A DNA stretch of 64,000 nucleotides from Leucothrix pacifica (GTDB lineage: Bacteria > Pseudomonadota > Gammaproteobacteria > Thiotrichales > Thiotrichaceae): the NCBI RefSeq assembly GCF_003172875.1, contig NZ_QGKM01000017.1:1-64000 (forward strand), written 5' to 3'. Numbering within the stretch: the stretch's first letter is position 1; every line of letters begins with the position of its first letter. The position numbers and the translations under genes are program-made. This document shows positions 7,275 to 17,196 of this stretch, piece after piece. Under the pieces are notes generated by a model. That model did not search any database and was not told the DNA's origin. It saw only the letters and a program-made list of their open reading frames with translations.

Positions 7275-9646
7275 CAGGTGTGTACCTCCTTCAGAAGCGC
7301 CATAATCTCCGCACTCACCTTATCCAAATCCGCATCAATCTCCGCTAAATCCCGCGGTGGCTGGTACTGGTAAAAGTGTCGATTAAACGGAATCTCATAG
7401 CCCACAATCCCAATTTCCTCATCCAGAGCATCAGTCTTGCTAGCATCAATCCACGCATCGGGTACATGCGGTTGTACCTCTTTGGCAAAGTAAGCTTCGT
7501 TCACCTCATTCACGGGCTGCGAGGGGTCAAGGTTTACGTTTTCGTGGTCGCGTAGATTGCCGTCAGGTTTGTATTCTATCGTCTTACCGTCCACCTCAAA
7601 CAAGCCATATTGCGGATTCGCCTCGGTGTTTTTATGGACTTTCTTAATCACCTTTTCTGCGTCTGGGTTTATCCAACTCACCGCTGCCGTGATCTGCTTT
7701 TTCTCATACGCATCTAAGTTGATGTTCTGTGACTTACAGGCCGCTTTCACATCAGCATCGTAGTCATTCATATCATCGTGCTGGTAAGTGCCAATCGCGG
7801 TTTGTAGCTGCTTCGCTTTGAGTAAGGCTCGCTTCTGTTTTTCCCATGTCTCGACATTGAGCAGTTCTTTTATTTTGGCTTCTTTTAGCTCGCTAAAGTT
7901 AGCTTTAACATACTTACGAATCGCGGTTTCGTGTTGAGTTAATACACCATACGCTTCCAGCTCAAGGCCATACTTAGCAGAAGCCTCACCGACCATTTCA
8001 ACCTCTGGCGTTTCACTGCTGTCAGTCCAGTTTCCACCATAGGTCTCATACACCCATTTCATCACCGCATTCAGTGGCTTCGGGGCAAAGCGTAGTTCTG
8101 CGATTCGTTCATCACTAAACTGATAACTCTCACGTAACGGACGTTCGATAGTAATGCGACGATACCCAAACTCATGCGTATCAAAGATCTTGCTGGCGAA
8201 GGTTTTAGGTGCGTCGTTTTTAGGGTTCTCTGACTGGCGACCACGGTTGCTTTTTTGCTCGGCAGGCTTATCCAGCTCACGCGCCTCCACCACTTCAAAC
8301 TCACCAAAAGTACGCGTGATGGTGGCAATATCATCCGCGCTCATTTCATTGCGCTTACTGCCCAGTGACTTGCGCATTTTGCCGCAAAGGTTCACGCCAT
8401 TGATCAGCTGCACTTTGCCTTTGCGCTCGGCCGCTTTTTTATTCGACAACACCCACACATAAGTTGCGATACCGGTGTTGTAGAACATATCCGTTGGCAA
8501 CGCGACGATGGCTTCCAGTAAGTCAGCTTCTAAAATATAACGACGGATTTCCGATTCACCCGACCCCGCGCCGCCGGTAAACAGCGGGGAGCCATTGAGG
8601 ATAATGCCGATACGGCTGCCGCCTTCGCTGGCATCCCGCATCTTGCTAATCAGGTGCATCAGGAACAGCAAGGAGCCGTCTGAGACTCGCGGTAAGCCGG
8701 GGCCAAAACGTCCGTCAAAGCCTTTTTGCAAATGCTCTGTTTTGATGATATCGACGATCTTTTTCCAGTCCACACCAAATGGTGGGTTAGACAGCATGTA
8801 ATCAAACCGCACCCCAAAGAATTGATCGTTGGATAAGGTGTTGCCCAACTTGATGTTATTCACATCCTGCCCTTTGATGAGCATATCCGCTTTACAAATC
8901 GCGTAACTTTCAGGATTCAGCTCTTGGCCATAAGCACGGATCACCGCTTGCGGGTTGAGCTCGTGAACGTATTCCATCCCCGAGGAAAGGAAGCCGCCGG
9001 TTCCCGCTGTAAGGTCAAAGATAGTACGGACAATGCCTTCTTTAGTGAGGAGGTCATCGTCTTCAATAAACACCAACGCCGTGGTCAGGCGCACGATGTC
9101 ACGCGGGGTAAAGTGCTCTCCGGCGGTTTCGTTGGAGCTTTCAGCAAAGCGACGGATCAGCTCTTCAAACACTAAGCCCATATCGTGGTTGGAGATGACA
9201 TCGGGACTCAGATCCGTGGCTTTAACTCTCTCAACCACCTTGTACAGCAAGTCAGCGTCGTTTAACTGACCAATGAATTCGGCAAAGTTGAAGTACTCAA
9301 AGATCTGGCGTGCGTCTGGGGAGAAGTTTTGGATGTAGTTTTCCAGGTTCTCTTTAATACCGTTTTGCCCGAGCTTTGACAAGTCCATGGCTGAGGTGTT
9401 GTAAAAGCTGAGGCCGCTGGCTCTGAGTAAAAACTTTTCGTGAGCTTCTTCGGGCAACCCCGTGCCTTGAAGGCGCTTGGATTCCTCAAGCACTTTATCT
9501 TTGCTGTCTTGCAGCACGCACTCTAAACGACGCAGCAGCGTAAACGGCAGGATGATGCGACCGTATTGGCTTTGTTTGAAGTCACCGCGTAACAGATCAG
9601 CGATAGACCAGCAGTAAGCTGCCAGGTTGTTTGGGGTTTGTTCCAT
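7274..9646 (-). CDS. hsdM: Type I restriction-modification methyltransferase subunit HsdM
   Basis: This 790-residue N6-adenine methyltransferase subunit has an N-terminal helical HsdM domain (~8-150), the SAM-binding loop DLTAGTGGF at 211-219, and the catalytic NPPF motif at 287-290. Residues beyond about 480 form a long C-terminal extension, making it larger than classical ~500-residue HsdM but normal for the subgroup found with YhcG. It is the first gene of the leftward hsdM-yhcG-hsdS operon. With HsdS it would methylate adenines in the host target. No hsdR follows within the window, so restriction function cannot be confirmed. Confidence 0.93.
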   Translation of the reverse strand: MEQTPNNLAAYCWSIADLLRGDFKQSQYGRIILPFTLLRRLECVLQDSKDKVLEESKRLQGTGLPEEAHEKFLLRASGLSFYNTSAMDLSKLGQNGIKENLENYIQNFSPDARQIFEYFNFAEFIGQLNDADLLYKVVERVKATDLSPDVISNHDMGLVFEELIRRFAESSNETAGEHFTPRDIVRLTTALVFIEDDDLLTKEGIVRTIFDLTAGTGGFLSSGMEYVHELNPQAVIRAYGQELNPESYAICKADMLIKGQDVNNIKLGNTLSNDQFFGVRFDYMLSNPPFGVDWKKIVDIIKTEHLQKGFDGRFGPGLPRVSDGSLLFLMHLISKMRDASEGGSRIGIILNGSPLFTGGAGSGESEIRRYILEADLLEAIVALPTDMFYNTGIATYVWVLSNKKAAERKGKVQLINGVNLCGKMRKSLGSKRNEMSADDIATITRTFGEFEVVEARELDKPAEQKSNRGRQSENPKNDAPKTFASKIFDTHEFGYRRITIERPLRESYQFSDERIAELRFAPKPLNAVMKWVYETYGGNWTDSSETPEVEMVGEASAKYGLELEAYGVLTQHETAIRKYVKANFSELKEAKIKELLNVETWEKQKRALLKAKQLQTAIGTYQHDDMNDYDADVKAACKSQNINLDAYEKKQITAAVSWINPDAEKVIKKVHKNTEANPQYGLFEVDGKTIEYKPDGNLRDHENVNLDPSQPVNEVNEAYFAKEVQPHVPDAWIDASKTDALDEEIGIVGYEIPFNRHFYQYQPPRDLAEIDADLDKVSAEIMALLKEVHT

Positions 9647-9705
9647 GCGGGTAAGACTCCGTTCTTTTCAGGTTGGCTTATTTTATACCACTAGTTGTTA
9701 AATAG

Positions 9706-9927
9706 GCTAAAAAACTACGGGTTGGCTTCAAGATTTGTACTTATGAAGAGGTCGCTTTTAACCATGACGGTACTGAAAAATATCGTGCCGTCACTGCCAA
9801 ACAAGGATTCATATGGCCAAGTAGCAAACAACTTGCGTTTCTTATGCCGGGCTTGAATATCAGCCATTATGGAGAACCTAGCCAGATGTCAGTGAAGGAT
9901 TTGCTGTTTTATCAGGAGGAGTATTAA
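9706..9927 (+). pseudogene. 5'-truncated gene remnant beside tRNA-Pro
   Basis: A 73-codon open frame begins straight after a TAG at 9703 and lacks any usable start before an internal Met. Its translation looks like real protein (…FKICTYEEVAFNHDGTEKYR…, QLAFLMPGLNISHYGEPSQM, ending LLFYQEEY) rather than random sequence. I do not recognise the family. A good ribosome-binding site overlaps its end (AGGAGGAG, then TAATG), starting a second frame that stops after seven codons at 9947-9949. Both look like leftovers of a two-gene operon cut at the boundary between the defence island and tRNA-Pro. Confidence 0.45.
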
Positions 9928-9980
9928 TGTTGAGAGAGGTTCGTCCATGATGTGGACGGTGGACTAGATGAGACTATATA

Positions 9981-10079
9981 GGCTTCTGAAATGGTCGGGA
10001 TAGCAGGATTCGAACCTACGACCCCCACACCCCCAGTGTGGTGCGCTACCAGACTGCGCTATATCCCGATTCAGAAGCC
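9981..10079 (-). repeat. Inverted repeat enclosing tRNA-Pro
   Basis: GGCTTCTGAA at 9981-9990 and TTCAGAAGCC at 10069-10078 are complementary and flank the tRNA exactly. In the transcript they would extend the acceptor stem by about ten pairs, giving a processing stem on the precursor tRNA. Confidence 0.6.
9992..10068 (-). tRNA. tRNA-Pro (anticodon GGG)
   Basis: The 77-base gene folds as a full cloverleaf. The acceptor stem is CGGGATA pairing with TATCCCG, the D-arm is GCGC…GCGC, the anticodon stem CCACA/TGTGG encloses loop CTGGGGG (anticodon GGG), the T-arm carries GGTTCGAATCC, and CCA is encoded at the 3' end. The defence island lies just past its 3' end. Confidence 0.97.
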
Positions 10080-10247
10080 GCGTAGAATACCCGAACTTAT
10101 CAAAAAACTAAAGTAATAATCATCAGCAACCTCACTATCAGGCCGCCTATCTGATTCTATCCCGCTAATCCCTGTATCACGGGCTAAATGTTGTCATTCG
10201 TAGCATGATTATCAAAACTATAACTAACAAAAAAATGAGGCGAGAAC

Positions 10248-11120
10248 GTGATTTTCACCGTAGACGTAGAGGACTGGTCTCAGTCTGTACTCGACCGCAA
10301 TAACTCCGTCACCGAGCGGGTACTACGCAGTACTCACACCGTGATGGATGTATTATCCGAAAATGGCACCACAGCAACCTTCTTTACGCTTGGCAATGTG
10401 GCTGAGAAATTTCCCGAACTTATCCAACGCATGGTCAAAGAAGGTCATGAAGTGGCATCACACGGTTATTCTCATCAAAATATCTACAGCATGAGCCCGG
10501 TGCAAATGCAGGAAGATATTTCAAAGTCGGTAAAGATTCTGGAAGATGCCGGCGGCGAAAAAGTGATTGGATTCCGTGCGCCTAACTTCTCGATTCGTGA
10601 ACACCTATTCCATCCATTTTGTGAAGCACTACAGGCGAGTGGCATTCGCTATGACTCATCACTCTTTCCAATGAAGGTGCTGAAGTACGGGATCGAGAAA
10701 AAGTATGATCTCAGCGTGTTTCAGGAGTACGGCATTGACGAGTTCTATCTAAGTTACATCAAACTAGGCAAATATAAGCTGCCCTACTTTGGTGGTGGCT
10801 ACTTTCGCTTATCACCCTATGCCATGACAAATGCCCTGATCAAACCATTACCGGAATCAGCTGTTTTTTATATGCATCCTTATGAAGTTGATCACGAAGA
10901 ACTGAGCTTTGTTAAAGAGCAATACGGAAAGATACCCTTCAAATGGAGGCTAACCCAGTTTGTGGGACGTAAAGGGATTCAGGATAAATTAAGTCGTCTG
11001 ATAAAAGATCAGGATATGATGTCGTTCAGAGATGCGTATTATCCGGCAAACGTGTCACGCTCAGACCGAGCCAATAACTTAAGTTCCGAAGTAGGTAGTT
11101 TTTCGCAGCTCACGGCGTAA
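10248..11120 (+). CDS. Polysaccharide deacetylase, XrtA/DUF3473-type
   Basis: This 290-residue NodB-fold deacetylase starts at a GTG (10248) preceded by GAGG at good spacing. TVDVEDW near residues 4-10 provides the catalytic Asp and metal Asp, and SHGYSHQ near 73-79 the metal-binding His pair. RAPNFS around 104-109 and the closing MHPYEVD region match the exosortase-A-associated deacetylase group with a DUF3473 tail. It has no signal peptide, so it would act in the cytoplasm or on a lipid-linked precursor. No exosortase or capsule gene is nearby, so it is an orphan here. Its 3' end overlaps the convergent ligase gene by 42 bases. Confidence 0.82.
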   Translation: MIFTVDVEDWSQSVLDRNNSVTERVLRSTHTVMDVLSENGTTATFFTLGNVAEKFPELIQRMVKEGHEVASHGYSHQNIYSMSPVQMQEDISKSVKILEDAGGEKVIGFRAPNFSIREHLFHPFCEALQASGIRYDSSLFPMKVLKYGIEKKYDLSVFQEYGIDEFYLSYIKLGKYKLPYFGGGYFRLSPYAMTNALIKPLPESAVFYMHPYEVDHEELSFVKEQYGKIPFKWRLTQFVGRKGIQDKLSRLIKDQDMMSFRDAYYPANVSRSDRANNLSSEVGSFSQLTA

Positions 11121-12755
11121 TAAGCGACCAGACTTCAAACGAGGAATGCGCTCAACAAATTCAATATGCTTGGGGCACTTGTAACCACTAAGCTTGGATC
11201 TGCAAAAACCCAGTATTCCTTCCTCATCATGCTCCAGTGGATTAGCAGGCACGACAAATAACTTAACAGCCTCTCCGGAGCGATCATCCGGAGCGGCTAC
11301 GACTGCAGCATCTTTGACACTATCCAGCGACAGAACCAAACGCTCTACTTCACTTGGATAGACAACAAAGCCTGATACATTCACTATATCGCGGATACGG
11401 TCAATCACTTTAAGATAGCCCAGCTCGGAGATCACCGCAACATCGCCCGTGCGGAACCAACCTTCCTTATCCATGACTTGCCTGGTGGCATCAGCTTGTC
11501 GCCAATAGCCTTCCATGACCTGCGGGCCTTTTACCCATAGCTCGCCGGGAGTATCAATACCCAATTCATTACCACTAAGATCGCGAATGGAGACCTCTGT
11601 TGATGGCAGTGGTAAGCCGACAGTTCCATTATATTTGAGTATATGCAGCGGATTAATCGTGACTGCCGGGGACGTTTCTGTCATGCCGTAGCATTCGATA
11701 ATTGGCGTTCCGGTAACTTGTGACCAGTCCTTTACGACGGATGGGTGAACAGGCATACCGCCGGATAAGGACAGTTTTAACTCACCGAAATCCAGCGCTT
11801 CAAAGCCCTCGGTCCGTACCAATTCACGAAAATAGGTACTCACGCCAACCAACATGGAAAATTCATATTTCTCCAGCAGCTTGACGATTATTTCACAATC
11901 CCGGCCATCTGCGATTAATAAGTTGCGTGCGCCAATTTTAATCGGGAATAACAAGGTCGCGGCAAAACCAAAGATATGGCACAACGGCAGTGCTGATACG
12001 ACGGTTTCTTCACCCAGTCTCAAATCAATAGATGCCCAGCTAGCCGACTGCATCGTATTGGCAATCAGATTGCGATGCGACAACATGACACCTTTGGGGA
12101 CACCCTCAGTGCCACTCGTGTATTGGATGAGCGCCAGATCTTCCGGCTGGATAATTGGATCCGCATATAGCGACTTAGATTTGCGCAGTGTTTTGCTAAA
12201 GCAGACTGATTTTTTTAGTTGGTAGGTTGGTACGCGACTGGAAATCCACTTATGCTTAAAGTTGACGGCGGTCTTGCGTTTGATCCCTAATAAGTCTGCA
12301 AGCTGAGTTAAGATAACCGTCTCAACATCGGTATCACCCACAACATTTGATAGCTTACGGGCGCAGTCTTCTAAAGCAACAACACAACGGCAGCCTGAAT
12401 CTTTGAGTTGATAACGAAGTTCGCGTTGCGTACAAAGCGGATCAATATTAACGACCGTAAGGCCAGCACGCAGAGCTGCAAATACAGCGACAGGATATTG
12501 CAATAGATTGGGAATCATCAGCGCAATACGGTCACCCTGATACAGTCCTAACTCTTTGACCAGATAGGCGGCCATGCGCTTGCTGAGCACATCCAGATTG
12601 CGATAGCTTAATTCTTGGCCAAGACTAACAAACGCAACATGATCAGCATATCGTTCAGCACTACGCCGGAACAGATCCGCAAGGGAAGTATATTCCCTCA
12701 GATCAATTTCTGCAGCGATACCTTCCGGGTATTGCTTTAACCAGATCCTTTCCAA
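11079..12755 (-). CDS. AMP-forming long-chain acyl-CoA synthetase (FadD-like)
   Basis: This 558-residue adenylating enzyme carries the AMP-binding P-loop YTSGTEGVPKGVMLSHRN around residues 210-227, the YGMTETSP motif near 355, the hinge GWFRTGDVA near 430, and the C-terminal catalytic-lysine region (LKSGRLLRRELR). These are the standard A3-A10 motifs. It would convert a fatty or related carboxylic acid to its CoA ester. The sequence is closest in feel to FadD; substrate is not readable. It is convergent with and overlaps the deacetylase gene, and pmbA follows 72 bases away in the upstream direction of neither, so it is likely its own unit. Confidence 0.82.
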   Translation of the reverse strand: MERIWLKQYPEGIAAEIDLREYTSLADLFRRSAERYADHVAFVSLGQELSYRNLDVLSKRMAAYLVKELGLYQGDRIALMIPNLLQYPVAVFAALRAGLTVVNIDPLCTQRELRYQLKDSGCRCVVALEDCARKLSNVVGDTDVETVILTQLADLLGIKRKTAVNFKHKWISSRVPTYQLKKSVCFSKTLRKSKSLYADPIIQPEDLALIQYTSGTEGVPKGVMLSHRNLIANTMQSASWASIDLRLGEETVVSALPLCHIFGFAATLLFPIKIGARNLLIADGRDCEIIVKLLEKYEFSMLVGVSTYFRELVRTEGFEALDFGELKLSLSGGMPVHPSVVKDWSQVTGTPIIECYGMTETSPAVTINPLHILKYNGTVGLPLPSTEVSIRDLSGNELGIDTPGELWVKGPQVMEGYWRQADATRQVMDKEGWFRTGDVAVISELGYLKVIDRIRDIVNVSGFVVYPSEVERLVLSLDSVKDAAVVAAPDDRSGEAVKLFVVPANPLEHDEEGILGFCRSKLSGYKCPKHIEFVERIPRLKSGRLLRRELRKTTYFGT

Positions 12756-12827
12756 TCTATTCCCTATGTCCCTGATAAATCGCGATTAAGACCCTCAGCA
12801 TACTACGCTATTGTCTCAGGAATATCA

Positions 12828-14165
12828 CTACTCACCAGAGATCATCATTTGCTCAACTAAGATGGAACCTGTGCGAGTACCAATACGTCGATCCGTATCA
12901 TTTCCAATAGCCACAATCCCTCCCAGCATATCTTTTAAGTTACCCGCGATCGTGATTTCTTCAACAGGATATTGAATCACACCCTTTTCTACCCAGAACC
13001 CCGTCGCACCTCGAGAATAATCACCGGTAATACCATTAATGCCGCTACCAATCAATCCGGTCAGCAGCAGGCCGGTATCCATCAGTCTAAGCATTTCAGC
13101 AAAGCCTTGTCCGGTAGAATCAACCGTCAGATTGTGTAAGCCGCCTGAGTTTCCGGTGGACTGCAAGCCAAGCTTTCTGGCTGAGTAGCTACCCATGATA
13201 TAGGTCTGAACAATGCCGTCACGCACAATATCCTGCTCCCGGGTTGCCACGCCTTCAGAGTCATAACTCGCACTGCGCATGCCCTGCGGAATAAACGGGC
13301 GTTCATATAGATTCACAAAATCAGGAAAGACTTTACTGCCCACACTATCAAGTAAATAACTCGCTTTGCGATATTGAGCGCTACCGCCAATGGCTGATGT
13401 GAAGTGACCCAGTAGGCCACTCGCCAGGCGGGGAATGTAAAGTACCGGGCACTGGCGACTCGTCAACTTACGGGCATCCAAACGTGACAGAGTTTCTTCA
13501 GCGGCTTTTTGTCCGACGATTTCCGGACTGTCTAACTGGCTACCAATACGGGAACTGTCGTACCAGTAATCACGCTGCATACCATCACCATCTGCTTCAT
13601 TGGCAATGACTGAGCAACTCAGGGAATGTGAACTGCTGGCTCTGACAGCTGCAAAACCATGAGAATTAGCATAGGCACTAAGACCACTATAAGTACTGAC
13701 ACTCGCACCATCGGAGTTAGTGATTCGCGGGTCGAATTCTCGGGCAGCATTTTCACAAGCAATCGCTTTCTCAATAGCCTGCTCTGCAGTGATATCCCAC
13801 GGATGATACAAGTCCAGATCAGGAAATTCAGTGGCCATCAACTCAGCATCTGCCAGACCACGACATTCATCCTCAGAGGTATACTTAGCGATGTTACAGG
13901 CTGCACGCACGGTATCACTGATTGCCGCATCTGACAGATCACCAGTACTGGCTGTGCCCTGACGCTGTCCAAAATAGACGGTTACGCCCAGCCCCTGATC
14001 ACGGTGGTACTCCAACTTATCAATCTCTGCCATACGCACATCAACAGACAAACCATCGCCTGTACTAATACCGGCTGCGGCACTGGTCGCACCTTGTTTT
14101 TTAGCTTCGTCCAATACCTTTTGAGATAAGGTTAACAGGGCTTCTTTTTTTGCTTGAATTGTCAT
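12828..14165 (-). CDS. pmbA: PmbA/TldE metalloprotease subunit
   Basis: This 445-residue protein is full length for PmbA (TldE), the non-catalytic partner of TldD. The N-terminal region (LSVDVRMAEIDKLEYHRDQGLGVTV…) and the C-terminal GNLKDMLGGIVAIGND segment are typical. As expected for TldE it lacks the HExxxH zinc motif present in TldD. The TldD/TldE heterodimer degrades unfolded or leader peptides, and matures RiPPs in some bacteria. It follows tldD after 2 bases, so the two are translated from one message. Confidence 0.92.
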   Translation of the reverse strand: MTIQAKKEALLTLSQKVLDEAKKQGATSAAAGISTGDGLSVDVRMAEIDKLEYHRDQGLGVTVYFGQRQGTASTGDLSDAAISDTVRAACNIAKYTSEDECRGLADAELMATEFPDLDLYHPWDITAEQAIEKAIACENAAREFDPRITNSDGASVSTYSGLSAYANSHGFAAVRASSSHSLSCSVIANEADGDGMQRDYWYDSSRIGSQLDSPEIVGQKAAEETLSRLDARKLTSRQCPVLYIPRLASGLLGHFTSAIGGSAQYRKASYLLDSVGSKVFPDFVNLYERPFIPQGMRSASYDSEGVATREQDIVRDGIVQTYIMGSYSARKLGLQSTGNSGGLHNLTVDSTGQGFAEMLRLMDTGLLLTGLIGSGINGITGDYSRGATGFWVEKGVIQYPVEEITIAGNLKDMLGGIVAIGNDTDRRIGTRTGSILVEQMMISGE

Positions 14166-14167
14166 GA

Positions 14168-15610
14168 TTAACCCGCTGTTCCACCTACTGTTAAGCCATC
14201 AATTTTCAGTGTTGGCTGGCCAACACCAACCGGCACACTCTGTCCTGCTTTACCGCATACACCAACGCCTTTATCCAGTTCAAGGTCGTTTCCTATCATG
14301 CTGATTCGAGTCATTACCTCAGGGCCATTACCAATCAGTGTCGCGCCCTTCACCGGACTCGTCACTTTGCCGTCTTCAATTAAATAGGCTTCAGATGCAG
14401 AGAACACAAATTTTCCAGAGGTAATATCAACTTGCCCACCGCCAAAATTGACCGCGTAAAGCCCGTTCTTCACAGAAGCCAAAATCTCTTCCGGCTCGCG
14501 CTCACCCGCCAGCATATAGGTATTTGTCATACGAGGCATTGGCAAACTATCGTAAGACTCACGACGACCATTACCCGTTGATTGCACACCCATCAGACGC
14601 GCATTCATTTTATCCTGCATATACCCTTTGAGCACTCCATCTTCGATCAAGGTCGTGCATTGCGTCGGCACACCTTCATCATCAATGGTTAGTGAGCCCC
14701 GACGATCTTGCATCGTGCCATTATCAACCACGGTGACACCCTTCGCGGCGACTTGCTCACCAATGCGTCCACTAAATGCGGATGTGCCCTTACGATTAAA
14801 ATCACCTTCCAAACCATGTCCAACCGCTTCATGTAGCAATACACCCGGCCAGCCGTTACCCAGTACCACCACTTGCTCACCCATGGGTGCATCAACGGCT
14901 TCTATTTTAACCAAAGCCTGGCGAACCGCTTCGTCAACATAGCCCTTCACGCGATCAGCCTGTGCAAAAAAATCCATACCAAAACGGCCACCACCACCGC
15001 TGCCAGCACTTTCACGTTTACCATCTTTTTCGATAATGACGCTGACATTCATTCGCACCATGGGTCGTACATCCGCACTTAAGTGACCTTCTTGATCCGC
15101 CACTAAAATCACTTCATGGGTCGCGCCGATATTAGCAATCACTTGCTCAACGTAAGGACTGGCTGCTCTGGCAGTTGTGTCTGCCAGGCGCAATAATTCA
15201 ATCTTCTCTGCTTCTGTCAGAGTATCCAGCGGATTTTCATGAGTATATAGCAGAGGAACAGAGGGCTGACGTTGCCAGGCACTCACTCTGCCATTCTGCC
15301 CTGCCCGACTGATTGCCGAGGCTGACCTGGCAGACACTAACAAAGCATCCAGACTAATTTCATCGGAGTAAGCAAAGCCTGTTTTTTCACCGCTGACCGA
15401 ACGCACACCAACACCTTGACTGATACTGTAAGAGCCAGACTTGATCATGCTATCTTCCAGAGACCAGCCCTCTGCTCGTTTCGACTGAAAATACAGATCA
15501 GCCATATCGGTCTGTGGCCCGACTAGTTCATCAAATACCTTATCTAAGCGGGCGGTATCTAAGTCATAAGGTGTCAGCAAAGTTGCTTCAGCAACGTCTA
15601 TTAGATTCAT
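14168..15610 (-). CDS. tldD: TldD metalloprotease, catalytic subunit
   Basis: This 480-residue protein carries the zinc-binding motif HEAVGH at residues 260-265 in the context [20 protein letters not shown]. The late Cys-containing segment [19 protein letters not shown] is also diagnostic of TldD. Together with PmbA it forms a cytoplasmic heterodimeric protease. It lies 56 bases after rng and directly before pmbA, in a conserved gammaproteobacterial run. No RiPP precursor or maturation gene is near, so a housekeeping role is more likely. Confidence 0.94.
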   Translation of the reverse strand: MNLIDVAEATLLTPYDLDTARLDKVFDELVGPQTDMADLYFQSKRAEGWSLEDSMIKSGSYSISQGVGVRSVSGEKTGFAYSDEISLDALLVSARSASAISRAGQNGRVSAWQRQPSVPLLYTHENPLDTLTEAEKIELLRLADTTARAASPYVEQVIANIGATHEVILVADQEGHLSADVRPMVRMNVSVIIEKDGKRESAGSGGGGRFGMDFFAQADRVKGYVDEAVRQALVKIEAVDAPMGEQVVVLGNGWPGVLLHEAVGHGLEGDFNRKGTSAFSGRIGEQVAAKGVTVVDNGTMQDRRGSLTIDDEGVPTQCTTLIEDGVLKGYMQDKMNARLMGVQSTGNGRRESYDSLPMPRMTNTYMLAGEREPEEILASVKNGLYAVNFGGGQVDITSGKFVFSASEAYLIEDGKVTSPVKGATLIGNGPEVMTRISMIGNDLELDKGVGVCGKAGQSVPVGVGQPTLKIDGLTVGGTAG

Positions 15611-15666
15611 ATAAGTGACCTGTCGTGCCGCAGCACATTGCTTTGTTCGTATTATTGACTATGGGG

Positions 15667-17154
15667 CTAAAGTAGCACGACATCAAACTGCTCTTGCGTG
15701 TACATGGCTTCCACCTGAAAACGGATTGGTTTAGCAACAAACTCCTGCAGCTCCGCCAGACTATCAGACTCCTCATCTAACAATAAATCAACCACATCCT
15801 GCGAAGCCAGTACCAGCAACTCACGGGCATCGAACTGTCTCGACTCTCGCGAGATTTCACGAAATAGCTCATAACACACAGTGACGGCCGTTTTGACAAA
15901 GCCCCTGCCACTACACACGGTGCAAGGCTCACACAAAGTCTGCAATAAGCTCTCACGGGTACGCTTACGCGTCATTTCAACCAGACCTAATGATGACACA
16001 CCACTGACCGCAGTCTTTGCAGTATCACGCTCCAGAGCTCGCTCTAGTGAAGATATGACCTGCTTCTTGTGATCCTCTGTCTTCATATCAATAAAGTCGA
16101 GGATGATAATACCGCCTAAATTTCGAAGTCGAACTTGCTTAGCAATTCCTTGAGCGGCCTCCAGATTCGTCTTAAAAATGGTTTCTTCCAGATTACGATG
16201 ACCGACATAACCACCGGTATTCACATCAATGGTAGTCATGGCCTCGGTCTGATCAATAATCAGATAACCACCCGATTTGAGCTGCACTTTTCGTTTCAGC
16301 GCTTTTTGAATATCATCCTCGACACCATAGAGATCGAAGATCGGACGCTCCCCGGGATAGTGCTCAACTTTATCTTTAAGCTCCGGAATGTAGGTCTGGC
16401 AAAACTCTTTCAGGCCAGAGGCCGTTTCTCTGGAATCGACCAGAATTTTTTTAATATCTTCACTGACGACATCACGAAGAATACGCTTGGATAATGGTAG
16501 CTCGGTGTAAAGCAGTGCTACTTTCTTTGATTGTTTGGCACGCTGCATGACCTTGGTCCAGACGCGATTCAAAAATCGCATATCTGCCCGTAATGCAGTT
16601 TCGCTAATGCCTTCCGTCACAGTACGAACAATAAAGCCGTAACTATAGTTTTCCTCTTCACGAATCTGATTCACCAGATTTTTCAGACGCAGACGCTCTT
16701 CTTCAGATTCAATCTTACTGGACACACCTATGGTCGGCGTATCAGGCATTAGCACAAGATAGCGAGATGGAATCGTCACATAAGTGGTCAGCCGTGCGCC
16801 CTTAGTACCGAGTGGGTCTTTCACCACCTGTACCATGACTTGGCTACCCTCGTGAAGGACCTGATTAATTTTGGGTGGAGGAATGTCTTCGGCAGGAATG
16901 GAATCGCCCATTAACACGCCTTTTTTCTGCATAGATAAGTCAGAAGCATGCAGGAAGGCTGCTTTATCCTGACCGATATCAATGAAGGCAGCTTCCATGC
17001 CCGGAAGCACACGGCTAACTTTGCCGTGGTAAATATTGCCAACAATACCTTGATGGGCGTTACGTTCCACCAATATTTCTTCAAGCGCACCATTGTTCGC
17101 TAAGGCTACGCGGCACTCCTGAGGAGTGATATTAATCAGGATTTCTGCACTCAC
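15667..17154 (-). CDS. rng: Ribonuclease G
   Basis: This 495-residue RNase E/G family enzyme is full length for RNase G. It has an S1 RNA-binding domain near 35-125, a 5'-sensor/RNase H-like region, and the catalytic Asp pair region with TIDVNTGGYVG and IIILDFIDMK. A zinc-link CEPCTVCSGRG lies near residue 400. RNase G matures the 5' end of 16S rRNA and takes part in mRNA decay. It lacks the long scaffold tail of RNase E. Upstream lies maf, 42 bases away, consistent with the usual maf-rng order. Confidence 0.95.
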   Translation of the reverse strand: MSAEILINITPQECRVALANNGALEEILVERNAHQGIVGNIYHGKVSRVLPGMEAAFIDIGQDKAAFLHASDLSMQKKGVLMGDSIPAEDIPPPKINQVLHEGSQVMVQVVKDPLGTKGARLTTYVTIPSRYLVLMPDTPTIGVSSKIESEEERLRLKNLVNQIREEENYSYGFIVRTVTEGISETALRADMRFLNRVWTKVMQRAKQSKKVALLYTELPLSKRILRDVVSEDIKKILVDSRETASGLKEFCQTYIPELKDKVEHYPGERPIFDLYGVEDDIQKALKRKVQLKSGGYLIIDQTEAMTTIDVNTGGYVGHRNLEETIFKTNLEAAQGIAKQVRLRNLGGIIILDFIDMKTEDHKKQVISSLERALERDTAKTAVSGVSSLGLVEMTRKRTRESLLQTLCEPCTVCSGRGFVKTAVTVCYELFREISRESRQFDARELLVLASQDVVDLLLDEESDSLAELQEFVAKPIRFQVEAMYTQEQFDVVLL

Positions 17155-17196
17155 AAAGACCGCCTATTATTCTAGTATTAATGGGCTATGCGCAAA

